Assembly (NCBI GenBank): GCA_002502295.1
Contig: DANX01000062.1
Span: 1 to 7,626 of the forward strand
Length of the DNA stretch: 7,626 nucleotides
Direction of reading: 5' to 3'
Source of the DNA: Euryarchaeota archaeon UBA561
GTDB taxonomy: Archaea; Thermoplasmatota; Poseidoniia; Poseidoniales; Poseidoniaceae
The notes beneath the pieces are model-generated. The model did no database searches and was not told where the DNA came from. It saw nothing but the letters and a program-made list of their open reading frames with translations. The position numbers and the translations under genes are program-made. How positions within the stretch are numbered: position 1 is the first letter of the stretch; every line of letters begins with the position of its first letter. Shown in pieces: positions 1-5,673 of the stretch.

Positions 1-2365
1 TTGGAGATACATTCAGAAGAGTTGGACCGTCCGCGTTGATGATGAATTCAAGTGGCGTGTCGTCGACCAGGAGGTCCCACTCTTCGCTGGTTCGTGCCTC
101 AATCCATACATGGAGCTCGCCGGACGTGGTTGCTGGAGCGTTCACGTTGACATGATGTACTTGTCCATTGGGAAGAGCAAACCAGTCCGTGGTTTCGTTG
201 GTCCATATTCGTTCACCCGATGCATCGCTGTCAAACGTGTACAAGTCAAGGTGGATACGGCTTTGGATTTCCCCTCCTAGAAGTCGCAGTCCGCTGTTGG
301 TAAATCGGTGATCAATGCTCACGTTCAGTGCGGTTTGACCGGGCAGTACCTCTCCTTGTTCAACCGTTGAGTCCCCCAGACTCGATGCATTGGACGTGAC
401 TCCGGAAACAACCACCGAGACTTTGCGGTCGATGCTGCTGGTATCGGGATGCAGAAAACTCGCATTCCGTTCGGCATGGGTGCTGGTTTTGAATCGAAGG
501 TGGCCGGTTGGAAGTGTTTCGCTCAGCGAAAAGGTCCAGTTCATGCTCTGGCCTTCATCGGTTCTCGTTCCGGGGGTTGCGGCGGCTTGCTGATTGAACA
601 AAATCAAGGAGGGGTCATCGATTTCCAGCGAGGAAGTCGTTGTGTTCCATGACAGCGTCAACCAGTCCGAATCGGCATCAAGCGTACCGGCTGCATCCGA
701 AGGATGGATTGCTAGAACATAGTCCCCGTCACCTCTTGTGGCGTGGTGATGGGTCACGACACTGATGGGTGCCGAGGTCGGTTGCAGGCGAGCCGGTGGT
801 GTTTCGTCAAAGCCAGATGAATCTGCGCCGATGGAGACGTTCACCAATTGCGGCGTTATCCAATTCATCAGTTCTGTTGTTGTGTAAAGGACCCGGTATT
901 GTATGAATGGAGCACCTTCATGCACATCCGTTAAACTTTGATTTCCCGCAGCGAGGTACGTGTTGATGGGGACCGTGGTGGGAAGCCAAGGCGATGAGGC
1001 GATGGCTTGTCTTGTGTCTGCGGTGCGGTATTGCATGCCGAGGCTCGTGCCGTTTGGTTCCACGCTGGAAAAGTTAAGCCAGAGTAGACTCGCTGAACCT
1101 TCCGAAGACGGCCGCAAATCCAGTATTGATGAGGTGATCAATCCCTCGTGCTTTGCCGGGTTCACATTGTATTCGTTTTCCGCAAGGTACTGAACGCTCC
1201 ACGTGCTAAACCGGTTGTTGCTTGAATCCCCACCGGCATACACCAAAGTGTCATTGGCCAACACCAGCGTTGAATCGTAGAGGCTGAAGGGAAGCGTTGC
1301 ATAGGTGGTCCAGTGGTTTGTAAACGGGTCGTAGCCGTAGGTCTTGTCGTTTGCTGACCCGGACCACCCCGTGGTTTGATAGCCCCCATGGATGATGATT
1401 TCATCGTTGAACACGGCGGCTGCATACGCGGAAAATTTGTATGTAGCATTCGGAAGTTGCGTCCAGGTGTCCGTCGCAGGGTCGTAGGCTTCGGTCAAAT
1501 TCGTCTCCGCTTCGATGGTTGTTTGACTGATTGGGTCATAATGGACAGCAACACCGCCGTAGGCAATCAACCGACCACGGAACGAAACGAGTTCAAAGGA
1601 ATGGCGCCGGTTGTTCATATCGGCCAGCTGGGTCCAGGAATCGTTGAGAGGGTCGTATCGAATCAATCGACGATTCGAGTCAGAGCGGTCCTCGGCAGTT
1701 ACACCGCCAGCAACGTAAATCATTCCGTTAAAGCTTGCAACACCAGCCAATCCAACCGATTGATTACCCGGCATGCTTGTTCCATAACTCCAATTTCCGT
1801 CGGCCGCATCGTAAACTTGGACAACCCCTGTTGCCTCGACCGAGGGTGATGAAAACGGATGGTGGTCGCCGATGGCGTAAATGGTGTCCCCAACCACGGC
1901 GCATTTGTGGTATTGCTGTGTTTCTTGGAGTTGTTCAATGGCTGGTTGCCATGTCTTGTTGGCCACGTCGAAAATTTCCACGGTGTTTGTGTTTGTTTCG
2001 TCGCTGGTCTGTGACGGGTCAATGTCGATCCTGCCTCCAATGAGAAACACCTCGTTGGTTGACGGGAGGTAGGCCGAACAAGCCCCTGTCCTCATCTGGG
2101 TCAACCCGACACCTGTGGTTGGTGTCCACGAAATCGGTGGTCGTTCCAGTTCGGTCAAACCGGTGGAGGAAGATTGTGTCATGTTGATGTGTGTGAACCC
2201 ATCAGAAACAGCGAACCGGTCGGCGAAGACGCCGGTTTCAGCGACGTGGGGTTCATCCATTTGGTCCGGCATCGCTCCGAGTGATGAGAACACAGGTGCC
2301 CAGGCGACCATGAACACGGAGAGAACGACGAGCAAGCAGGCAAGCCCTCTGCGGTCGATTCCCAT
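1..2365 (-). CDS. Exported Kelch-repeat (beta-propeller) surface protein, 3' end outside window
   Basis: An uninterrupted minus-strand frame runs from the ATG at 2365 off the window start, giving 788 visible residues and no stop. Residues 1-6 are polar and basic (MGIDRR), followed by a hydrophobic segment at about 7-28, which fits a signal peptide or N-terminal anchor. From about residue 90 to 390 come five or six Kelch-type repeats. Each has a hydrophobic strand ending in a Gly pair or similar turn (FLIGG 107-111, IYVAGG 216-221, LIAYGG 266-271, IIIHGG 323-328, LVYAGG 374-379), then a YDP/FDV element and a Trp (YDPLNDSW, YDPATDTW, YDPFTNHW). This predicts a beta-propeller. Residues from about 400 onward look like beta-sandwich domains that I cannot name. 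N-x-S/T sequons are frequent (for example NMT 61, NKT 136, NQS 201, NDS 241), as expected for a glycosylated archaeal surface protein. Ligand and function are unknown; the Kelch call is firm, the role is not. Confidence 0.88.
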   Translation of the reverse strand, partial: MGIDRRGLACLLVVLSVFMVAWAPVFSSLGAMPDQMDEPHVAETGVFADRFAVSDGFTHINMTQSSSTGLTELERPPISWTPTTGVGLTQMRTGACSAYLPSTNEVFLIGGRIDIDPSQTSDETNTNTVEIFDVANKTWQPAIEQLQETQQYHKCAVVGDTIYAIGDHHPFSSPSVEATGVVQVYDAADGNWSYGTSMPGNQSVGLAGVASFNGMIYVAGGVTAEDRSDSNRRLIRYDPLNDSWTQLADMNNRRHSFELVSFRGRLIAYGGVAVHYDPISQTTIEAETNLTEAYDPATDTWTQLPNATYKFSAYAAAVFNDEIIIHGGYQTTGWSGSANDKTYGYDPFTNHWTTYATLPFSLYDSTLVLANDTLVYAGGDSSNNRFSTWSVQYLAENEYNVNPAKHEGLITSSILDLRPSSEGSASLLWLNFSSVEPNGTSLGMQYRTADTRQAIASSPWLPTTVPINTYLAAGNQSLTDVHEGAPFIQYRVLYTTTELMNWITPQLVNVSIGADSSGFDETPPARLQPTSAPISVVTHHHATRGDGDYVLAIHPSDAAGTLDADSDWLTLSWNTTTSSLEIDDPSLILFNQQAAATPGTRTDEGQSMNWTFSLSETLPTGHLRFKTSTHAERNASFLHPDTSSIDRKVSVVVSGVTSNASSLGDSTVEQGEVLPGQTALNVSIDHRFTNSGLRLLGGEIQSRIHLDLYTFDSDASGERIWTNETTDWFALPNGQVHHVNVNAPATTSGELHVWIEARTSEEWDLLVDDTPLEFIINADGPTLLNVSP

Positions 2366-2388
2366 GGCGCCTGGTGGAGGTCGGAGTT

Positions 2389-2395
2389 TGTAATC
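2389..2395 (-). promoter_or_regulatory. Weak TATA-like element for the Kelch gene
   Basis: On the minus strand GATTACA lies 24-30 bases upstream of the ATG at 2365. This is the spacing seen at the other genes here and would place the transcript start at or next to the start codon. The match to an archaeal TATA box is poor, and the leader between has no Shine-Dalgarno motif. Confidence 0.3.
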
Positions 2396-2489
2396 TCTTC
2401 TTGTCGGCGTTAGCGCTGCACATTCGAGCAAACACCGGGCTGCAGTGTACCACGAGAATGGATAAAATGAAAGACAACACACAATGTTT

Positions 2490-2496
2490 TTTTATT
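2490..2496 (+). promoter_or_regulatory. TATA-like box for the 54-residue membrane protein gene
   Basis: TTTTATT, at the end of a T-rich run, sits 22-28 bases upstream of the ATG at 2518. This is the distance expected if transcription begins at the start codon (leaderless mRNA). It also argues that 2518, rather than an in-frame ATG further upstream, is the true start, because the upstream starts would place the box inside the gene. Confidence 0.5.
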
Positions 2497-2517
2497 CATG
2501 CCATAAGTACAATCAAC

Positions 2518-2682
2518 ATGAAGCCGTTGGGAGAGGTGGAGGAAGACCTCGCTAAAAAAACAAAATCCGTGCTTGGATTCAAACCTTCATCAACCTTCAA
2601 GCGAAGTCCAATTGGGATACTAATTTACATTGTCTGCGGGATCATTGCGTTCATATCCATGAGAAGCGCAGGTGTGTTCTAA
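2518..2682 (+). CDS. Small one-helix membrane protein (54 aa), unrecognised
   Basis: A 54-residue product with a charged, Lys-rich N-terminal half (EVEEDLAKK, residues about 6-14) and a single hydrophobic helix at about residues 34-50 (IGILIYIVCGIIAFIS) preceded by the basic residues K30-R31. It therefore most likely sits in the cytoplasmic membrane with the N terminus inside. In-frame ATGs exist upstream (2374, 2458, 2467), but the residues they add look unlike protein and would include the T-rich promoter-like stretch, so I chose 2518. The PKD-domain gene follows 47 bases downstream on the same strand, so the two may be co-transcribed. I recognise no family; the protein-like charge and helix pattern is the main reason to accept it. 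Confidence 0.6.
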   Translation: MKPLGEVEEDLAKKTKSVLGFKPSSTFKRSPIGILIYIVCGIIAFISMRSAGVF

Positions 2683-2729
2683 GAAACCTTGCTGGGGCTT
2701 GAGCAAGTTCTTTTGTACTCGGTCACAAA

Positions 2730-3578
2730 ATGGCCACCATGCGTCAAGGAGAACTGGTGAAGGAAAGCAAAGCGTTCCTGACCACTTCTCGGACGATTGG
2801 CGTAGCCTTGGTTAGCGTCTTCCTTATCGGGATTTCCATGGGCGCGGCGTTGAACCAAGAAGGCCTAAGCCTCTTTTCCTCCTCTCAAGAGTCATTTGCT
2901 GCCACGGTTGACAATGGCATGGGCATCAATCAGTACATCATGGTCGAAGTGGACGAGGGAGACAACGACGAGGAAGTTCTCATCGAGCATATCTTTCATG
3001 TCTTTTTCTTCCAAGCAAGCGACCGCGGCGGGCTTGTCACCTGGGATTTCGGCGACGGTTTCACCGCCACTGGTGCGGTTGTGAACCACAGTTTCTCCGA
3101 ACCGGGATTCTACACGGTTCAGGCCACTGAATCCTTGGGCGGTTCGGTTGAAACCGTTGAATTGCTCGTGGCTGTGGATTTGATGTCCCAAGCCGAGGCT
3201 GACAACATGGAGTGTGTTTGTGCACCAACGGCCAAGGATACCATCATCGTTCTCTCCGAGCACGAAGGCCGGTCTGCCCTCGAAGGTTATGTCAAGGTAG
3301 AACACGATGGAAGCAGTGAGTCGTGTTCGCTGCGAAACCCTCTGCAAGAGTGCCATGTCCGCGTCATCCTTCAGCGTTTGAGTGGAGGAGACCTTGTTGA
3401 AGAGTCGATTCTCTTTGATGAGACCTTCCGTAGCAACGAGAAAGTCATTGACTTCAACATCGAGGATGTCGGCATCGGTGCAGGAGAGCGCCTCCAACTT
3501 CGTCTTGAGACCGACCAAATTCGTGATTGGCACAAACCAACCGCTGAATGGTTTACAGCTGCACCCATCATTGTTTGA
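2730..3578 (+). CDS. Membrane-anchored PKD-domain protein
   Basis: A 282-residue protein. A basic N terminus is followed by a hydrophobic segment at about residues 22-41 (signal peptide or anchor), then an outward-facing body. Residues about 88-149 form a PKD domain: the hallmark WDFGDG at 105-110, then NHSFSEPGFYTV at 119-130 and a closing strand VETVELLVAV. PKD domains are extracellular Ig-like folds used for protein or polysaccharide contact. The remainder (about 150-282) is predicted beta-rich and has four cysteines (162, 164, 199, 208) that could pair outside the cell; I do not recognise it. The start could be ATG 2739 instead of 2730: a weak TATA-like TTTTGTA at 2711-2717 is 22-28 bases before 2739, and neither start has a Shine-Dalgarno motif. 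A long minus-strand open frame (2892-3533) is its antisense shadow. The stop lies 4 bases from the stop of the convergent gene. Confidence 0.85.
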   Translation: MATMRQGELVKESKAFLTTSRTIGVALVSVFLIGISMGAALNQEGLSLFSSSQESFAATVDNGMGINQYIMVEVDEGDNDEEVLIEHIFHVFFFQASDRGGLVTWDFGDGFTATGAVVNHSFSEPGFYTVQATESLGGSVETVELLVAVDLMSQAEADNMECVCAPTAKDTIIVLSEHEGRSALEGYVKVEHDGSSESCSLRNPLQECHVRVILQRLSGGDLVEESILFDETFRSNEKVIDFNIEDVGIGAGERLQLRLETDQIRDWHKPTAEWFTAAPIIV

Positions 3579-3582
3579 TACA

Positions 3583-3870
3583 TCACGACGTTTGCAACGA
3601 GATTTTTTGCACCCGTGTTCTTGCGCTTTTTCCCCACGACATCAACATCAGTCCAATGGGAACTCCACAGGCCATCAGGCAAGGCGCGACAAAAACCATA
3701 CCATAGCCAAGGGTGGCAACCAAGAATCCAGAGACGATGATCACATTGGTTTTTGGACCGATGTAGAGCAACTCGAGAATGTAGAAAAGGGAAACAAAGA
3801 CGAGTGAAAAACCCACAATTTCACGTTTTGTCGTGGATAGAATCTTCTCCTTGGAAGCTTCGTTGCCCAT
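3583..3870 (-). CDS. Small multi-helix membrane protein (95 aa), unrecognised
   Basis: A 95-residue product. A polar, Lys-rich N terminus (MGNEASKEK) leads to a first hydrophobic helix at about residues 19-37, a short polar turn (GPKTN, 38-42), and a long hydrophobic stretch at about 43-79 that could hold one or two more helices and contains Cys64 and Cys68. The tail is basic (KSARTRVQK), which suggests a cytoplasmic C terminus. A good TATA-like box lies at leaderless spacing upstream of the ATG at 3870. It is convergent with the PKD gene and only 4 bases separate the two stops, so its 3' end carries the likely termination region of that gene. I recognise no family and assign no function. Confidence 0.72.
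   Translation of the reverse strand: MGNEASKEKILSTTKREIVGFSLVFVSLFYILELLYIGPKTNVIIVSGFLVATLGYGMVFVAPCLMACGVPIGLMLMSWGKSARTRVQKISLQTS
3603..3608 (+). terminator. Oligo-T stretch, candidate terminator for the PKD gene
   Basis: TTTTTT begins 24 bases after the PKD gene stop, with a second T5 run at 3627-3631. Archaeal RNA polymerase often stops at oligo-T tracts without a hairpin. The tract lies within the 3' coding part of the opposing gene, as expected when convergent genes are packed this closely. Confidence 0.35.
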
Positions 3871-3892
3871 GATTCTGACCAGTGGCTTCCTT

Positions 3893-3900
3893 GTTATATT
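3893..3900 (-). promoter_or_regulatory. TATA box for the 95-aa membrane protein gene
   Basis: Read on the minus strand this is AATATAAC, 23-30 bases upstream of the ATG at 3870. The sequence and distance fit an archaeal TATA box driving a leaderless transcript. No Shine-Dalgarno motif is visible between box and start. Confidence 0.55.
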
Positions 3901-3906
3901 CTTCTC

Positions 3907-4140
3907 GTGAATCCAATCAACACAACCGGGCGTTCGTGGGATGTTGAACCATCCTAGGATTCATAGGGTGAGGGTGATGAACATGAGGTCCATGCTCCAA
4001 GGCCGTACAATCCTGCGGAAAACCACCTCATGCCGGTCATTAATCTCCGCCTCAACCAGCATCCTAACATGGCCGCAGATCGGACCACGCGGATGGTCAT
4101 CGCAGGCCAAGTCCTCTCGATCCAATCGGCAGAAGAATGA
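3907..4140 (+). pseudogene. Coding-like frame with two in-frame TAG codons; possible short gene at 4030-4140
   Basis: In one plus-strand frame, from a GTG at 3907 to the TGA at 4138-4140, 78 codons are open except for TAG at 3955-3957 and TAG at 3964-3966. The part after the second TAG reads like genuine protein: an acidic start (GEGDEHEV), then VHAPRPYNPAEN, then MPVINLRLNQHPNM and RMVIAGQVLSIQSAEE, ending 38 bases before the next gene. The only ATG well placed in this stretch is at 4030, which would give a 36-residue product and leave the protein-like residues before it unexplained. Options are a decayed gene, a 5' end lost to frameshift or assembly error, or a short true gene from 4030. 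The overlapping frames at 3941-4213 (plus) and 3954-4277 (minus) look much less protein-like. I recognise no family. Confidence 0.35.
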
Positions 4141-4151
4141 AGCAAGTTATG

Positions 4152-4158
4152 AAATATC
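4152..4158 (+). promoter_or_regulatory. TATA-like box for the methionine sulfoxide reductase gene
   Basis: AAATATC lies 21-27 bases upstream of the ATG at 4179, consistent with a leaderless transcript. A weak AAGGA occurs about 10 bases before the start, so a short leader with a partial Shine-Dalgarno motif cannot be excluded. Confidence 0.45.
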
Positions 4159-4178
4159 ATCGATAAGGAAATTCGTCT

Positions 4179-4634
4179 ATGGCAGTTCACGACGATGTGT
4201 TTGCGAGGGTTGAATCCCTTCTCGAGGGAGAGGACGACTGGGTTTCTGCTATGTCGACCGTCGTATGTGAATTGCACAATTCATTCGACCACTTCCACTG
4301 GACCGGATTTTATCGAACGGTTGAGCCAAATGTATTGAAAATCGGGCCTTACCAAGGTGGACACGGGTGTTTGGTGATCCCCTTTGACAAAGGGATATGT
4401 GGCGCCGCGGCTCGAACCGGGGAAACACAAGACGTACCGGATGTTCATGCAAGGTCTGAACACATTGCGTGCAGTTCCGCGACGTTAAGCGAAGTGGTCG
4501 TGCCGATAAAAAACGCAGACGGTCAGGTGGTGGCGGTCTTGGATCTGGATTCTGACTTGCCGGCCGCTTTCTCGACCGCAGATGTATCGTTTGCCGAACG
4601 TGTTTGTCGATACTTGGGTGCCAAATATTTCTAG
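4179..4634 (+). CDS. msrC: Free methionine-(R)-sulfoxide reductase (GAF-domain, MsrC/YebR family)
   Basis: A 151-residue cytosolic single-domain GAF protein that should reduce free L-methionine-(R)-S-oxide to methionine, normally with thioredoxin as electron donor. The family signature is clear: FHWTGFY (39-45), IGPYQGGHGC (55-64), IPFDKGICG (67-75), GETQDVPDVHA (81-91), HIACSS (95-100), SEVVVPI (104-110) and VVAVLDLDSD (117-126). Cys64, Cys74 and Cys98 have the 10 and 24 residue spacing of the three active-site and resolving cysteines (84, 94, 118) of the E. coli enzyme, so it resembles the three-cysteine form rather than reduced-cysteine variants. Length is typical and nothing is missing. 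It is monocistronic as far as can be seen; the next gene is convergent, 110 bases away, and that gap shows no clear feature. The family call is secure; activity is inferred. Confidence 0.95.
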   Translation: MAVHDDVFARVESLLEGEDDWVSAMSTVVCELHNSFDHFHWTGFYRTVEPNVLKIGPYQGGHGCLVIPFDKGICGAAARTGETQDVPDVHARSEHIACSSATLSEVVVPIKNADGQVVAVLDLDSDLPAAFSTADVSFAERVCRYLGAKYF

Positions 4635-4744
4635 TTGCTGAGTTGTGAAACCTCGCATACCGGAAAACAATCTCCAACTACTGTGGTGCTCAATTCCGTT
4701 GAACCGCCGAATCACGACCAATGGACTGACGTCCTGTGGCGCGA

Positions 4745-5401
4745 TTACTTCTTCGTCAATGTCGTCATGACAAAAGGTTTGAGCAACTGCAGCAGCGGTG
4801 AAAACCGCTTGGTTCTCAAAGGAGCGATTTTCAAATCAACCTTGTCGTCAACGTTTTGCCAAAAACCTGGTTGTGACAATGCTGGGACTGGATTGTTCCT
4901 GCAATTGCAACCCGTAGCAAGCCTCCAGGGGTATTTGGCAAGCATTTGGAATCCTGCTCGAAGGCCAAACGAATCACCGATGTGCTCGATGACGCACAAT
5001 TTCCCACCAGGCTTGAGGAAACGGTGAGCTTCTTTTACGATTTTACCGGGTTCTGGCACGCTGCACAGAAGCGTTGTAAACACCACGTAATCAAACGATT
5101 CTGGCGGCTCCTCAAGTTCGTGGAGATAGCCCTGGAAAACCGTCACTCTATCCCCCATGTCTGCCACCATTTTGTGGCATTCATCGACCAGTTTTCGATC
5201 GGGTTCAACCGCAACCCAGTGGTCAACTTCAGGTCGGTTGAAGAAATACACATTGACGCCAATCCCCGCCCCGACTTCGAGAACCCGGCCGTGGATGCCA
5301 TGAAACAACTCGTCCTTGGCATCTTTCAGCATTTTGCTTGTGGAGATTAACACGTCTCGTGAGAGTTTTTCAAAACGACCCAGTTTTTTCGTTTCTTTCA
5401 T
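4745..5401 (-). CDS. Class I SAM-dependent methyltransferase, METTL7/UbiE-like
   Basis: A 218-residue Rossmann-fold methyltransferase. Motif I is VLEVGAGIG (40-48), the SAM-ribose-binding acid is E66 in VAVEPDRK (63-70), the motif IV region is FDYVVFTTLLCSV (103-115), and the post-motif LKPGGKLCVIEH is at 129-140. The C-terminal part, with PWR...GCNC (158-167) followed by SQPGF (176-180), resembles the METTL7-type subgroup, where a GC-x-L/C-x-R segment follows the core. Animal METTL7 proteins methylate thiols, and related bacterial and archaeal proteins are usually annotated only as methyltransferase domain 11. The substrate here cannot be read from sequence. There is no signal peptide; the Lys-rich N terminus suggests an enzyme at or near the membrane surface at most. 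It has its own TATA-like box and lies tail to tail with the methionine sulfoxide reductase gene. The methyltransferase fold is certain, the subgroup likely. Confidence 0.9.
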   Translation of the reverse strand: MKETKKLGRFEKLSRDVLISTSKMLKDAKDELFHGIHGRVLEVGAGIGVNVYFFNRPEVDHWVAVEPDRKLVDECHKMVADMGDRVTVFQGYLHELEEPPESFDYVVFTTLLCSVPEPGKIVKEAHRFLKPGGKLCVIEHIGDSFGLRAGFQMLAKYPWRLATGCNCRNNPVPALSQPGFWQNVDDKVDLKIAPLRTKRFSPLLQLLKPFVMTTLTKK

Positions 5402-5421
5402 AAAAAGCCCTACTCGTCCCG

Positions 5422-5430
5422 ATTAATAAT
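5422..5430 (-). promoter_or_regulatory. TATA-like box for the methyltransferase gene
   Basis: On the minus strand ATTATTAAT lies 21-29 bases upstream of the ATG at 5401. The leader after it has no Shine-Dalgarno motif, again pointing to leaderless transcription. Confidence 0.5.
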
Positions 5431-5533
5431 CTCGCCCGTGAAGCGATAAAATCGATGGAAAAGTGATAGGAGCTGGGGATGACACGGAGCTGAGTGCTCA
5501 TACTGGGATGCCTAGAATTGAATGACGTCAAAA

Positions 5534-5562
5534 TAACCTTTGGGGCACCCAAGCAAAGGTTA
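5534..5562. repeat. Perfect 9-bp inverted repeat in divergent spacer
   Basis: TAACCTTTG at 5534-5542 is exactly complementary to CAAAGGTTA at 5554-5562, with an 11-base loop. Just upstream, TGACGTCA at 5523-5530 is a separate 8-bp palindrome. Both lie between the divergent methyltransferase and lipoprotein genes, about 110 bases before the lipoprotein start. They could be a regulator binding site or an RNA hairpin; the sequence alone does not decide. The rest of the 272-base spacer shows the two TATA-like boxes and nothing else I can name. Confidence 0.45.
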
Positions 5563-5643
5563 CTCATGCAACTGGTGGGTGTTGTAAGAAGGACCCTTCC
5601 AATTTTCTTAATGGAGATATTCATTTTTCCATCCATGAACACA

Positions 5644-5650
5644 TTTATTA
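5644..5650 (+). promoter_or_regulatory. TATA box for the lipoprotein gene
   Basis: TTTATTA lies 24-30 bases upstream of the ATG at 5674, the best-placed box in the window. It supports 5674 as the start over the longer in-frame extension to 5494, because it would otherwise lie inside the coding region. Confidence 0.55.
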
Positions 5651-5673
5651 GTGCTCTTCGACAAAGATTCGAC

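Noticed and set aside
1376..2043. Plus-strand open frames of 157 and 102 residues
   Set aside because: They are antisense to the Kelch repeats, and their products are low-complexity and Arg/Pro/Cys-rich, typical of shadow frames.
2892..3533. 213-residue open frame on the minus strand
   Set aside because: It lies wholly antisense to the PKD-domain gene, whose plus-strand product has a clear anchor and WDFGDG motif. The antisense product shows no recognisable domain.
3941..4277. Overlapping plus (3941-4213) and minus (3954-4277) frames
   Set aside because: Both products are Arg/Ser/Trp-rich without domain features, both overlap the start of the reductase gene, and a third frame in the same stretch is far more protein-like.
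4635..5027. Plus-strand frame starting right after the methionine sulfoxide reductase stop
   Set aside because: It needs a TTG start, and most of it is antisense to the methyltransferase core. The first 37 residues look mildly protein-like, but there is no independent support.
5468..5491. Direct repeat GGAGCTG ahead of the lipoprotein gene
   Set aside because: Seven bases repeated twice in a spacer of this size is within chance expectation, and there is no further copy.
5494..5673. 60-residue N-terminal extension of the lipoprotein
   Set aside because: It would bury the signal peptide and lipobox internally and place the TATA box and inverted repeat within the gene.
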